A DNA stretch of 64,000 nucleotides from NCBI GenBank assembly GCA_002365595.1, contig DFAM01000010.1, positions 1-64,000 on the forward strand. Reading direction: 5' to 3'. Shown one piece after another: positions 9,005 to 18,000 of the stretch (the stretch's first letter is position 1; every line of letters starts with the position of its first letter). This DNA comes from Acinetobacter sp. UBA3106. Lineage in GTDB: Bacteria > Pseudomonadota > Gammaproteobacteria > Pseudomonadales > Moraxellaceae. The notes beneath the pieces were generated by a model, which worked only from the letters and a program-made list of their open reading frames with translations, was not told where the DNA came from and ran no database searches. A program made the position numbers and the translations under genes.

Positions 9005-10060
9005 ATGAAAAACTTTACTAAACTTGCTTTAGTTTCTTCAATAGCAATTAGTGCAAATGCTATGGCAATGCAAGCAATGGATGATGCTTCATTGGGTGCT
9101 ACAACTGGTCAAGATGGTATTAACATCGGGATTGGTATTTCTAAAATCACTATCGATAAGTTATATGTTCATGATAACGATGGTTTGTCATCATCTGCAA
9201 AAAATACTGTGAATGGTACGAAATTAGTAATCGATACTTCTACTACTCCACCTACACCTGGTTTTGCGGCAAACGCACTTGTTTCTGAAACACCAATTGT
9301 TGGTGGTACTGGGAATGCTGGTGCAATTGTTGTTAAGGGTTTGACAATTACTGCAAATACAGATGCTTTACTAGCTTCACATAATTTGGCTGATTTACAA
9401 ATAGATAGTGATGGAGGCTCAGGTACTGGCAACTCGGCATTCATTAATATTGCAGCTCAAGTGTCTGGCTTGAACATTCAAATTGGTGAGGTGGGTGTAA
9501 CTGCATCAAATGCTGTTCCAACAACTACTGCTACATCAATCCGTCGTGGTGGTAAAGATGATGCGGGTGCAGGTCAAAACTACAACAAAATTTTATCTGG
9601 TTTGACAATTAAAACAGGACAATTGTCGGCGAATATTCAAGTAGGTGCAGCGCCTCAAGGTGCAATGGTTAAATTAAATACCGTGATGAAGGGTGGTCTT
9701 GAAATTACCAATCTAGGTATTTTAGATAATTCAACTAAGCAAGGTAATGGTGATGGCACTACAGGTAACCGTGCAGCTGGTGAAATCTTTGTTGGGAGTA
9801 TCAAGGTTGCAGATGCAAACTCTAATGATTTGACTATTAAACAGGATATTAGCGTAATTGGTAAAGAAGGTGCGGATAATGGTTATATCCGTATGATAAG
9901 TTCATCAGGTCCAATTGATAACTATGTAAAAACTATTAAATTAGGTAGCCAATCTGCTGGTTCTATTGGTGATATTGAAGTACAAGGTCTTCAAACTTAC
10001 TGGAGTCCAAGCATTGGTGTTTACAACCAAGGTTCTGTAATTACGATTGCTGGTCGCTAA
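9005..10060 (+). CDS. filA: FilA, putative secreted structural protein of the Fil system
   Basis: First gene of the Acinetobacter fil cluster, annotated in that genus as putative pilus assembly; its molecular function is unproven. The ATG at 9005 (351 residues) has GGGAGAG seven bases upstream. Residues 1 to about 21 are a Sec signal peptide (MKNFTKLALVSSIAISANAM). Next comes MDDASLGATTGQDGINIGIG, a motif I associate with DUF6160-type proteins. The mature part is rich in Gly, Asn, Thr and Ile, with recurring short beta-like stretches (SGLNIQIG, SGLTIKTG, GGLEITNLG) and no cysteine that I can see. It could be a beta-solenoid or fibre subunit. Strong terminators follow, which would make FilA the most abundant product. 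Confidence 0.8.
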   Translation: MKNFTKLALVSSIAISANAMAMQAMDDASLGATTGQDGINIGIGISKITIDKLYVHDNDGLSSSAKNTVNGTKLVIDTSTTPPTPGFAANALVSETPIVGGTGNAGAIVVKGLTITANTDALLASHNLADLQIDSDGGSGTGNSAFINIAAQVSGLNIQIGEVGVTASNAVPTTTATSIRRGGKDDAGAGQNYNKILSGLTIKTGQLSANIQVGAAPQGAMVKLNTVMKGGLEITNLGILDNSTKQGNGDGTTGNRAAGEIFVGSIKVADANSNDLTIKQDISVIGKEGADNGYIRMISSSGPIDNYVKTIKLGSQSAGSIGDIEVQGLQTYWSPSIGVYNQGSVITIAGR

Positions 10061-10070
10061 TTCTGGATTG

Positions 10071-10104
10071 AAAAAAAGCGCGTGAAATCACGCGCTTTTT
10101 TTTA
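10071..10104 (+). terminator. Terminator between filA and filB
   Basis: A hairpin (AAGCGCGTGA with TCACGCGCTT, nearly loopless) is flanked by A- and T-runs, just after filA. It would end most transcripts there and lower expression of filB-filF relative to filA. Confidence 0.85.
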
Positions 10105-10158
10105 CAAAAATAGTGTGAAATTTTTCAAAAAAACTAAAAAAAAGCTGTTTTTTTTTAT

Positions 10159-10205
10159 AAAAAAGGTTATCTTCCTTTTTACATGGATGTAGAGCATAAG
10201 CTCTA
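10159..10205 (+). terminator. Second terminator-like hairpin and filB leader hairpin
   Basis: AAAAAAGG and CCTTTTT (10159-10180, loop TTATCTT) form a weak second terminator-like stem. A perfect 6-bp hairpin TAGAGC/GCTCTA with loop ATAA (10190-10205) follows in the filB leader. Together with 10071-10104 these give three successive hairpins between filA and filB. Confidence 0.5.
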
Positions 10206-10258
10206 GAAAAATAATGAACACTGGCACGTCATGCCGATAACTAGAAAAGTTAAAAGAT

Positions 10259-11098
10259 ATGTTAGAGATCGCACTAGGCTCGGCATTGATGTATTACGCT
10301 GCCAAAGAAGCCTTTGAAATTAAGAAGAAACCAGCGGAAGCTGTGTATTACACTGAAACTTTAGATTCTCGCCAAGATTCATTCACTCGAATGCATAGAG
10401 AGCCCGTCCTTATTAAACCTGCTGTAGAAGATCAATTTAGGGGTATTGTACGTCAAGCCTATGATTATAGCTGTGGATCGGCTGCATTAACGACGTTATT
10501 GAATGGTTATGTTGATGTTGGTGTGAATCTGACAGAACAACAAGTTATGAATGGGTTGCTTAAATTTGGTGAAACCGAGAAAATTGTCGAAAGACGTAGT
10601 TTTTCTTTACTTGATATGAAACGCTTTGTGGCTGCAATCGGTTTTGAAAGTGGGGGGTATAAAGGCGAATTATCCGATTTAATTAAACAAGGTCAACCAG
10701 CCATTGTGCCAATTTCCTATGCAGGATTTAAACATTTCGTGGTTTTTAAAGCATATAAAAATGGACGCGTGTATGTTGCAGATCCGGCGCTAGGCAATAT
10801 CAGTTTTGATGAGCAACGTTTTAAAGATATCTGGGAAAACAATACCCTGTTTTTGATTAATGTCGCACCTGAACAGAGAAAAAATTTATTGACACTGCGT
10901 GATTCAGATTTGCGGCATGTCGAAGATGCTACTGTGAATCGCTATGCTTTTGTTGATATGCAATATCCACAATTTTATATGGAAAAAATTGCAGATAAAG
11001 CTTCAACGATTCGTTTGGATAAGAACCTGAATTCAGAATCAGAGCAGTTTGGTGAGCCAACATATAATTTCTTACGTCTTTATTACAAAAGTAAATAA
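10259..11098 (+). CDS. filB: FilB, C39-family cysteine peptidase of the Fil system
   Basis: Papain-like C39 peptidase domain of the kind that cleaves double-glycine leaders. The probable catalytic set is complete: oxyanion Gln66, nucleophile Cys72 (YDYSCGSAA), His159 (GFKHFVVF) and Asp175 (VADPALG). Unlike bacteriocin exporters it is a stand-alone 279-residue protein with no ABC transporter domains. Residues 3-15 are only mildly hydrophobic, so periplasmic location is uncertain. A single C39-like peptidase, FapD, also occurs in the Pseudomonas Fap amyloid operon. It lies between filA and the outer-membrane genes filC and filD. Confidence 0.85.
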   Translation: MLEIALGSALMYYAAKEAFEIKKKPAEAVYYTETLDSRQDSFTRMHREPVLIKPAVEDQFRGIVRQAYDYSCGSAALTTLLNGYVDVGVNLTEQQVMNGLLKFGETEKIVERRSFSLLDMKRFVAAIGFESGGYKGELSDLIKQGQPAIVPISYAGFKHFVVFKAYKNGRVYVADPALGNISFDEQRFKDIWENNTLFLINVAPEQRKNLLTLRDSDLRHVEDATVNRYAFVDMQYPQFYMEKIADKASTIRLDKNLNSESEQFGEPTYNFLRLYYKSK

Positions 11099-11144
11099 CG
11101 TATAAAAGTAGCGGATTAAAAAAATAAAAATGGTGGGATGGAAT

Positions 11145-12401
11145 ATGAATCGTAAATGGATGAACAAAACTTTATTGGCTTTGAGTGTTCAAATGGCAAT
11201 AGGGATAGTATATGCAGCTGAGGAACCAGCACTTGGAGAATATGAAGTTGTAGATCAACAGGAAACTGAAGTTGAATCTACAGCACCACAGCCTACAAAT
11301 GCGCAAACGGTAGCAGCCGTAAATGCTCAAGTAGAAGAGCCGTCACTTGGTGAATATGAAGCTGTTGATGAACAGATTGATGAGACGACAGTAACCTCAC
11401 CAGCAGAGAATGGTGCTACTACTCAATCACAGTCAGCCGATGCACAATCACAACCAGTCGATGCACAATCACAAGCTTCTTCTGCATTACAACAGCAAGA
11501 AGGCGACGCAAGTAAAGAAGCGAATCTGCAGGAAGTGTTTACTTCAAATGAAAGACAATATTCATTAATTAAAAAAGGTGAAATCTCATCTTATTATGAT
11601 ATTGATTATACCTATTATCGTGATACACAAATCGATGCTGAAATGTCTAAAGGTCAGCTCTATCAGCTTCGTGTTCAAGAAAATGCAACTCATACTGTTA
11701 CCAATACATTTACTGCACAGTACGGCATTTTAGATAATTTGACTTTTAGTGCGTCATTACCTCTAGTTGCTAAAACAGACTTATTAAAAGATACCTCTAC
11801 CGCAGGTTTAGGTGATATTTCTTTTGGCGCACGTTGGGAGCCATTTCCATTAAAAGCAGGCAGATTGCCGCTGATTTTATTTGGTAATGTTTCAACCAAA
11901 ACGGGTGATAGCCCTTATGAAATTAATGCAGCTGATGACTTAGCAACGGGTAAAGGTTATTACTCTGCAGGCATAGGTGCAAGTACACGTAAATATATTG
12001 ATCCCGTTGTACTTTTCGCATCCGTTTCTGCCAATTATGGTTTTAAGGAAACCGGACTGAACCAGCGCCGTGGTACACGCGTGATTGATGAGTTTGAACC
12101 TGGAGTCAGTGGTGGTTTTGCTTTAGGCTTTGCTTATTCATTTAATTATGACGTGTCTATGACCATGTCATATCAGCAAAGTTTTAATACCGGTTCGGAA
12201 TTTACTTATACTTCGGGTGAAAGTTATTCACCAGCAGATCAGACCAGTTCAACTTTGGCAATTTCATTGGGTGTTCGTGTTTCACCTGAGACTATTGTCA
12301 ATGGAACTGTGGGGATAGGGTTAACTGAAGATGCACCAGATGTATCTTTAGGTTTGTCTTTCCCACTTGATATTTTAGGTTTCGGTAAGAAACTACGCTA
12401 A
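11145..12401 (+). CDS. filC: FilC, outer-membrane beta-barrel protein of the Fil system
   Basis: The ATG at 11145 (418 residues) follows GGTGGGATGG; an upstream in-frame ATG at 11130 would spoil the signal peptide. Residues 1-25 are a signal peptide ending VYAAEE. The next 100 residues are acidic and Gln/Ala-rich, with a duplicated motif: EEPALGEYEVVDQQ (26-39) and EEPSLGEYEAVDEQ (64-77). From about residue 130 the alternating pattern of a beta-barrel runs to the end (NLTFSASLPLVAKTDL, GLGDISFGARWEPF), of the transporter or MetA-pathway type. A disordered arm followed by a barrel is also the plan of FapF. Export of Fil proteins is inferred. Confidence 0.78.
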   Translation: MNRKWMNKTLLALSVQMAIGIVYAAEEPALGEYEVVDQQETEVESTAPQPTNAQTVAAVNAQVEEPSLGEYEAVDEQIDETTVTSPAENGATTQSQSADAQSQPVDAQSQASSALQQQEGDASKEANLQEVFTSNERQYSLIKKGEISSYYDIDYTYYRDTQIDAEMSKGQLYQLRVQENATHTVTNTFTAQYGILDNLTFSASLPLVAKTDLLKDTSTAGLGDISFGARWEPFPLKAGRLPLILFGNVSTKTGDSPYEINAADDLATGKGYYSAGIGASTRKYIDPVVLFASVSANYGFKETGLNQRRGTRVIDEFEPGVSGGFALGFAYSFNYDVSMTMSYQQSFNTGSEFTYTSGESYSPADQTSSTLAISLGVRVSPETIVNGTVGIGLTEDAPDVSLGLSFPLDILGFGKKLR

Positions 12402-12413
12402 GAGGGCAGTCGT

Positions 12414-14078
12414 ATGTATAAGATTCGACTTCGCCCGTTAGCCGCAGCAATTATCGTATCGGGCTGTTCAAGTGCAACTTTCGCTCAATTAGGTACTAAC
12501 TTATCTGTTGATATCAGATCATTGAGTATGGGGAATGCAGTTACTGCAGATCCTCCAGGAATTAGTGCAATTCATTTTAACCCCGCAGCCTTAACTAAAA
12601 TCGAAGGCCTGCAAACCGATGTACAAGGGATTCTCGCGAATTTTGATATTCAACGGGAATTCTCAGTTCCTGCTGGTTATAACGTATTTGGCTATTCTGA
12701 TGACCCGATGGTATGTAATGATGGGCCAGAGGTGTCTTCCGATTTATGTACAGACTTTAAAGGTACAGTGAATGGGGATGTAGAATACGTAAGTTTATAT
12801 GTTCCTGTACTGAAAAAAATGGTTGATCTTGGGGAAGGTTTACCAATGGCAGCACCTACAGCAGGTATTGCCTATAATCCACCGGGCTCAAAAACAACTT
12901 TTGCAACGGCAATGTATGCACCGTTGGTTGCGGGTTTTGGTGCGGAAAATGGTAACCCTGGGAATTATATGGGGCAACAGGTTGCTCTAGAAAGGATTAC
13001 CTATTTATCTCCATCTATTGCATATCAAGTGAATGACGAACTATCTGTTGGCGCTTCGGTTGGTATGTCTTATCAAGCGATTGGCTTAAAAACGGATTTA
13101 CGTTTTCCGAATGAGTTAATTGGTATGTTGCGAATGATTGATGAAGTCGTTTGTACACCTTTTAAAGAAAATTCGGACATTATTACCGACATTCTGTTGC
13201 TAGGAATGTGTAATACCAATGAAGGTATGAATCCATTTGGCAAGTTCGGACAAATGCAGCTTGCTTTGGAGCAATCACTTAGCCCAAGTTATAACCTTGG
13301 TGTGTTGTGGGAACCAACTGATGATTTTAGCTTTGGTATGGTGTATCAAAGTGCTGCAAAAATGCGTTTAAAAGGTAAATATCACATTGATAACGCAAAT
13401 GCTCCACGTGAGCTAATCAATGGTTTAATGTCATCACCTACGGGTCAAATTCTTGCTGCAATTTTAGGTTTTCCAAATTCTATACCGGCAAGTGAGTCTG
13501 GTCTGGTTTCAATGGATTTTGAATATCCAGCTCATTTTCAGGCCGGGATAAAATATAAGCTTTTACCAGATCTACAAGTTAATTTTGATGTAGGCTGGAC
13601 TGATTATAAAGCTTGGGACAAGTTTAAGTTTGAATTTGACCGACAAATTTCAGCATTAAAAATTGCCAAATTACTTTCTGAAAATATTGGTGATTCTTCT
13701 CTTGCACTTCCATTAGGATTTACTTCACCATGGAATTTTGGCATAGGTGTGGAATATTCCGCCACAGATCGTTTGAAGTTACGTGCTGGATATGAACCTC
13801 GTAGCAGTGCAATTCCAGATAATAAGCGAAATACAATGGTGCCTATTAATGATGCACAATTGTTTGGCATGGGGGTAGGTTATCGTTTTGATGCAGATAC
13901 TGATTTAGATTTATCAATTGGTTTTTTACGTAGTAAAGATAACATTCCAGCAAATACCAGTAGTTTGGCCAACCAAACAGGTGTGAATAATATTTTATTA
14001 AATCCATATGCGGGTTTAAATGTTAAAACGAATACCAAAGTCACAATTTTAGGATTGAACTACAGAACACGATGGTAG
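12414..14078 (+). CDS. filD: FilD, FadL/OmpP1-type outer-membrane protein of the Fil system
   Basis: A 554-residue outer-membrane protein with a signal peptide ending SSATFAQ. The mature N-terminus has the FadL/OmpP1 hallmark LSMGNAVTADPPGISAIHFNPAAL, read here as LSMGNAVTA followed by HFNPAAL. FadL hatch domains carry this NPA signature. The rest alternates polar and hydrophobic residues, with SPSYNLGVLWEPTDDFSFG and LKLRAGYEPR strands, and ends in an aromatic residue (TRW). Members import hydrophobic molecules, but here it lies inside a putative assembly operon. Its stop overlaps the filE start (ATGGTAG), suggesting coupled translation. Confidence 0.82.
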   Translation: MYKIRLRPLAAAIIVSGCSSATFAQLGTNLSVDIRSLSMGNAVTADPPGISAIHFNPAALTKIEGLQTDVQGILANFDIQREFSVPAGYNVFGYSDDPMVCNDGPEVSSDLCTDFKGTVNGDVEYVSLYVPVLKKMVDLGEGLPMAAPTAGIAYNPPGSKTTFATAMYAPLVAGFGAENGNPGNYMGQQVALERITYLSPSIAYQVNDELSVGASVGMSYQAIGLKTDLRFPNELIGMLRMIDEVVCTPFKENSDIITDILLLGMCNTNEGMNPFGKFGQMQLALEQSLSPSYNLGVLWEPTDDFSFGMVYQSAAKMRLKGKYHIDNANAPRELINGLMSSPTGQILAAILGFPNSIPASESGLVSMDFEYPAHFQAGIKYKLLPDLQVNFDVGWTDYKAWDKFKFEFDRQISALKIAKLLSENIGDSSLALPLGFTSPWNFGIGVEYSATDRLKLRAGYEPRSSAIPDNKRNTMVPINDAQLFGMGVGYRFDADTDLDLSIGFLRSKDNIPANTSSLANQTGVNNILLNPYAGLNVKTNTKVTILGLNYRTRW

Positions 14079-15280
14079 ATAAATTGAAAATAATGAAAGG
14101 GAATTCATTGGTGAAATCGATACTTGCACTATGTATGGTGCCGGTATCTTTTTCGTATGCGGGCGAGTTTTATACTATTGTTGGGCCAGATGGCCGCCCT
14201 ATGGTGATCCAGCAAAAAGCTCCACCTAAAAATCAAGTAACTGAAGTGAATAAATCTGCATCAGTTAATATGAGTAGTCAAGAAACGCAATCCATTAATC
14301 ATTCCCCGAGTAATCATCCTGAAGTTAAAGCCATTACAATTCAGCCTAGACCTTCATTACAACTCCAGGGGGAAGATAAAGTAGCAATTCAAAATAACCA
14401 AAAAATTGTTCATCCTCATGTTGAAGCCGCTAAAATACCGCAAGCGACATATGTAAAACCTAAAAGTGATAAAAACGAAAAAGCTGTAGCACAGTCCCCA
14501 TCTATCCCAAAAAAGCTGGAAGAAACTGCACAACTCGCTACTGATATTCCTAAAGAACTGAAAGAAGTCAAAAACGCAGAAAACTATGTCACGGTTGATG
14601 GTACGCAATATATAAAAAATGAATACCTTGAGGACAAGGAATTTAATCTGGAAGGGAAGAAGCGTTTTTATGCTATGCCTGAAGGCATTATTGATACCAA
14701 GCATGGAGTGACACGTTTGCAAATGGTGGAGCGTGAAAAAGGAGTAAGTAAATCCCTGCTGCAATCATTTTTTAAAAAGAATTCCAAACAGGAGAGTGGT
14801 CCAATTACCTTGTCAACCACTTATTATCGGGTTTCCCAAGCTGACGCGGTTGCAAGTTTAGGCCAACAATGTATTCAAGATAAAAAAATTAAAAATGCGA
14901 AAACTGTCAGTTTAGATAAGGAAGTTAATGTCTGGCCAAGAGCCCCATTAAAAGAACAATTTGATTTTGAAATTGTGAAGGTTGCCAATGCAATTCAGAA
15001 CATTCAGATTAATTCTTATGCTTCTAGACAGCAAAATCCGACCTTTTATTGGCCTTTTGTAGTTTTTCTAGACACCAACGGATGTGTACTTGAGGGTGCG
15101 GGAGGTTTTAAAAATCATGAAGCTGCGGGATCATTTACTACACATGAAAAAATTGAAGGAATCATACATATTCCTTCTCAAAGCCGATATATGTTATTGA
15201 CCCCTTTAGCCAGTGCAATAGATTTAGAAAACAAAGCACTTACTAACCAGGGTCAATTAAAATTAATAGCAATTCGCTAA
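14072..15280 (+). CDS. filE: FilE, periplasmic protein of the Fil system
   Basis: No enzymatic family was recognised. The ATG at 14072 overlaps the filD stop by seven bases. Internal starts at 14093 (ATG) and 14111 (GTG, preceded by AAAGGGA) would give a more usual signal peptide, KSILALCMVPVSFSYAGEF, so the start is uncertain. After the signal comes FYTIVGPDGRPMVIQQKAPP, similar in shape to DUF4124-type N-termini. A long Lys/Pro/Gln-rich, probably disordered linker runs to about residue 170, and a C-terminal folded domain has a few cysteines (QQCIQDK, NGCVLEG). It could span the periplasm to link Fil components. Confidence 0.72.
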   Translation: MVDKLKIMKGNSLVKSILALCMVPVSFSYAGEFYTIVGPDGRPMVIQQKAPPKNQVTEVNKSASVNMSSQETQSINHSPSNHPEVKAITIQPRPSLQLQGEDKVAIQNNQKIVHPHVEAAKIPQATYVKPKSDKNEKAVAQSPSIPKKLEETAQLATDIPKELKEVKNAENYVTVDGTQYIKNEYLEDKEFNLEGKKRFYAMPEGIIDTKHGVTRLQMVEREKGVSKSLLQSFFKKNSKQESGPITLSTTYYRVSQADAVASLGQQCIQDKKIKNAKTVSLDKEVNVWPRAPLKEQFDFEIVKVANAIQNIQINSYASRQQNPTFYWPFVVFLDTNGCVLEGAGGFKNHEAAGSFTTHEKIEGIIHIPSQSRYMLLTPLASAIDLENKALTNQGQLKLIAIR

Positions 15281-15301
15281 GGATATAAGAAGAGAATTAG
15301 G

Positions 15302-17263
15302 ATGAAAAATAAATATTTACTGCCTTTTACCTTGACTACATTGATGGCAGCTTTAAGTGGTTGTGGGGGGGAAAGTGCCAATATTATTCCTGAAGTCTAT
15401 GATTCAAGTACGGAAAATGGTAGCTGTACCGTAGGTAGTGAGGGATGCGTAGAATTTGCATTAGATTATCCGCTTGATGGACTTAATTTTAAGTGTAGTA
15501 GTGATACTACTAATAGCTTTGTTTCTATTATGGATTTAGCCAATAATGTGGCTACAGGTAACTGTAGAACTGGTGACAAAGTCAATTTCTTTATAAAAGG
15601 CGAAAAAGATAAACAGATTAATCTGGGAACAGTAGATTTAAGTAAAATCGCACTCGTCAGTACGACGGGACAAATTCCACGTTTGACCGTTTTAGATATT
15701 GCGCAAGGGATCACAGGGCAGTCTGCAATAACTTTAAATCAGAATGATGCGACAGTTAAGGTGGCAATGAGTCTGGTCAAAATCTTGCAAACATTAGCCT
15801 TGCAAGATAATAAAATTGTTGAGCCGACGGACATTCAAGCTTTGTATATTACAGATGCAATGCGGACGAAATTGGATCTGATTTTAAATTCAGTTACGTC
15901 ACAACAAATCATTAATGGTGAATACGTTACAATTATTAAGCCATGGGTTGATGTCAGTGCAATCACGGATGATCAGGCATTTGAAGTAGTTAAAAAATTA
16001 ACAACAATTGCCAATGCTGCAGTATACCAACCAGAATTTTCTTTATTTTCTACCACGGGAACAATTGGTAACTTACTGTCGGGTTCGGATGGTTTGGTCG
16101 GTTGTAATAAAGATACCTGTATTACAACCGATACATCAACCAAGTTTTTATTTGGGCACTTCATGTTAATTACTGACCGGCAGGGGTATACGCTAGGTAG
16201 TGGTTTACAATGGCGAGGTACAATTGCTAAATCGTTATCTACCCTAAGTACGGTTAATGCTGAATTGATCCGTAATACAAAACCGGTACGAATGACTGCA
16301 GCAGCACAATCTCATTGGATTAATCCGATCAGCAAACGGATTGACCAAGATTATCAGTTTGATGTGAGTGATGTAAACTCACAACCTCTAATCATTAATC
16401 AGGGCAAACTCTACAATGATTATATGATTGCCGGAAAAGAGAGTTTTTATAAGTTACTAACCCAGAAAACCACACTGACAGCCGATGATTTACTGGATTT
16501 GGGCCAATGGCATCAAAATATTAATTCAGGGGAAATATATAAAGGTAGTTTAGACCTATATAAAATTTTCCCTATTACCTATTTAGATAAAAAAGTCTTT
16601 AAGTCGATTAATAACGTGGCCCTTGGGGACAAGTATGTGTTCCCGCTGTATGCTGATTTAACATTTAAATTCACAGAAAAGTCAGTCTCTGATGTGAAAT
16701 TAGGAATTGTTATTGACCGTAATGGTGATATTCGTACCAATATGAAGCCTGGTTATACTGAAAATGATATGTCCACAGATGCGGTAAATGGTTGTAGTAG
16801 TGAGGATATACTTCCAAGTTCATTTAAGGATATAAATGATGTACAGCAATACCGTTTAGGTACAATTGCACGTACCTTCACACCAGAGCAATCGATTTCC
16901 ATGCGTATGATTTTAGCTGGCGAAACATTTGCTAAAATTGATGGGGCACTGGTTGGAATGAACTCTACTATTAAAACATCGTCTGATTCATCATCTGAAA
17001 GTATCGTGGTCGGTGGTGCATTGTTACGTTTGACCAACCTGCTGGATCCATCAGTACCAACAGGAACCCGGCCATCAACTGTAAGCTTTACCAATTCAGA
17101 CAATACAGCCGTGAAATGGGGCAATACGCTAGCGAGTTTTCAGGGCATCTATAATATAAACAATCCAAGTCTGGTAACAGCGAATGATACTGCGCTGGCA
17201 AAACTGAATGGGGGGACTGTGGAAATGTCTTTAGCTCCATGTTATACAGTCAGAACTAAATAA
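15302..17263 (+). CDS. filF: FilF, outer-membrane lipoprotein of the Fil system
   Basis: Last gene of the cluster, 653 residues. The signal peptide ends in a lipobox, LSGC, with the lipidated Cys21 followed by GGES. No Asp is at +2, so outer-membrane targeting is expected. The mature protein is beta-rich and Ser/Thr/Asn-rich, with several cysteines (NGSCTVGSEGCVEF, GLVGCNKDTCITT) that may form disulfides. I recognise no enzymatic motif. In A. baumannii the equivalent protein has been studied as a surface vaccine antigen; I recall this and cannot check it here. A clear terminator ends the operon. Confidence 0.8.
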   Translation: MKNKYLLPFTLTTLMAALSGCGGESANIIPEVYDSSTENGSCTVGSEGCVEFALDYPLDGLNFKCSSDTTNSFVSIMDLANNVATGNCRTGDKVNFFIKGEKDKQINLGTVDLSKIALVSTTGQIPRLTVLDIAQGITGQSAITLNQNDATVKVAMSLVKILQTLALQDNKIVEPTDIQALYITDAMRTKLDLILNSVTSQQIINGEYVTIIKPWVDVSAITDDQAFEVVKKLTTIANAAVYQPEFSLFSTTGTIGNLLSGSDGLVGCNKDTCITTDTSTKFLFGHFMLITDRQGYTLGSGLQWRGTIAKSLSTLSTVNAELIRNTKPVRMTAAAQSHWINPISKRIDQDYQFDVSDVNSQPLIINQGKLYNDYMIAGKESFYKLLTQKTTLTADDLLDLGQWHQNINSGEIYKGSLDLYKIFPITYLDKKVFKSINNVALGDKYVFPLYADLTFKFTEKSVSDVKLGIVIDRNGDIRTNMKPGYTENDMSTDAVNGCSSEDILPSSFKDINDVQQYRLGTIARTFTPEQSISMRMILAGETFAKIDGALVGMNSTIKTSSDSSSESIVVGGALLRLTNLLDPSVPTGTRPSTVSFTNSDNTAVKWGNTLASFQGIYNINNPSLVTANDTALAKLNGGTVEMSLAPCYTVRTK

Positions 17264-17273
17264 AGTGAACAAT

Positions 17274-17301
17274 AAAAAGCCCATCACATGATGGGCTTTT
17301 T
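17274..17301 (+). terminator. fil operon terminator
   Basis: AAAAAGCCCATC pairs with GATGGGCTTTTT around the loop ACAT. It can serve both filF and the converging NUDIX gene. Confidence 0.9.
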
Positions 17302-17326
17302 ATTGAGTTGCAAATTTATCGTACTC

Positions 17327-17887
17327 TTAACCCGTATGATCCAGACGGGTACCCAAAGTTTCTAAATGCATGTTGAATGAATCCGTTTTACGATCTTCAA
17401 AATAGTGTCTTAAGGTACGCTCTACACTTGGAAAAGCCAGTTCAGACCAAGGAATTTCATGTTCTTCAAATAAACGCGATTCAATAGTTTCTTCACCCGC
17501 ACCAAATATTCCATTGACGAGATTGGCTTTAAACAGAACGTAGATTTGTCCAATTCGGGGGATATTGTACATGCAGTAGAGCTGTTCAATTTCAACTTCA
17601 GCTTCAGCCTCTTCACGGGTTTCTCTGGCAGCGCCTTGTTCCATGGTCTCAAACAGTTCCATATAACCCGCAGGCAGGGTCCATAGCCCATAACGTGGCT
17701 CAATGGCACGGCGGCAAAGTAAAACTTTATTTTCCCACAGGACAAGTGCACCGCAAATGACTTTGGGATTGACGTAATGAATATTGCCGCAATCTGTACA
17801 AACGCGGCGTAATTGATGGTCGCCGAGTGGAATTTTTTCCGTTGTTTTATGTCCGCAAATTACACAGAAATTCATATTCATCGTCAA
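17327..17887 (-). CDS. NUDIX hydrolase with N-terminal zinc ribbon
   Basis: Hydrolase of a nucleoside diphosphate linked to another moiety; the substrate is unknown. The N-terminus has a zinc ribbon of two Cys pairs (CVIC, then CTDC about 18 residues later), as in NudC-like NADH pyrophosphatases, but the protein is only 186 residues. The NUDIX box starts at PAGYMELFETMEQGAARE and carries the metal-binding REEAE glutamates; its usual final Gly is Glu. Several in-frame ATGs crowd the start (MTMNMNF), so the first few residues are uncertain. It converges on filF and diverges from the next NUDIX gene. Confidence 0.88.
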   Translation of the reverse strand: MTMNMNFCVICGHKTTEKIPLGDHQLRRVCTDCGNIHYVNPKVICGALVLWENKVLLCRRAIEPRYGLWTLPAGYMELFETMEQGAARETREEAEAEVEIEQLYCMYNIPRIGQIYVLFKANLVNGIFGAGEETIESRLFEEHEIPWSELAFPSVERTLRHYFEDRKTDSFNMHLETLGTRLDHTG

Positions 17888-18000
17888 TGATAAAGGTGTT
17901 GATCAGCATAACTGAAAAATGCAACTTTGGCATCATTTCTATCTTTTGGAATAAAAATTCAGCTATGATGAAATAAAGCACCAAACAGGAACAGTAGCAC

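Noticed and set aside
10220..10235. Possible sigma-54 promoter (TGGCAC ... GCC) before filB
   Set aside because: The GG and GC elements are only 8 bases apart, whereas sigma-54 promoters need 10. TGGCAC alone is common by chance.
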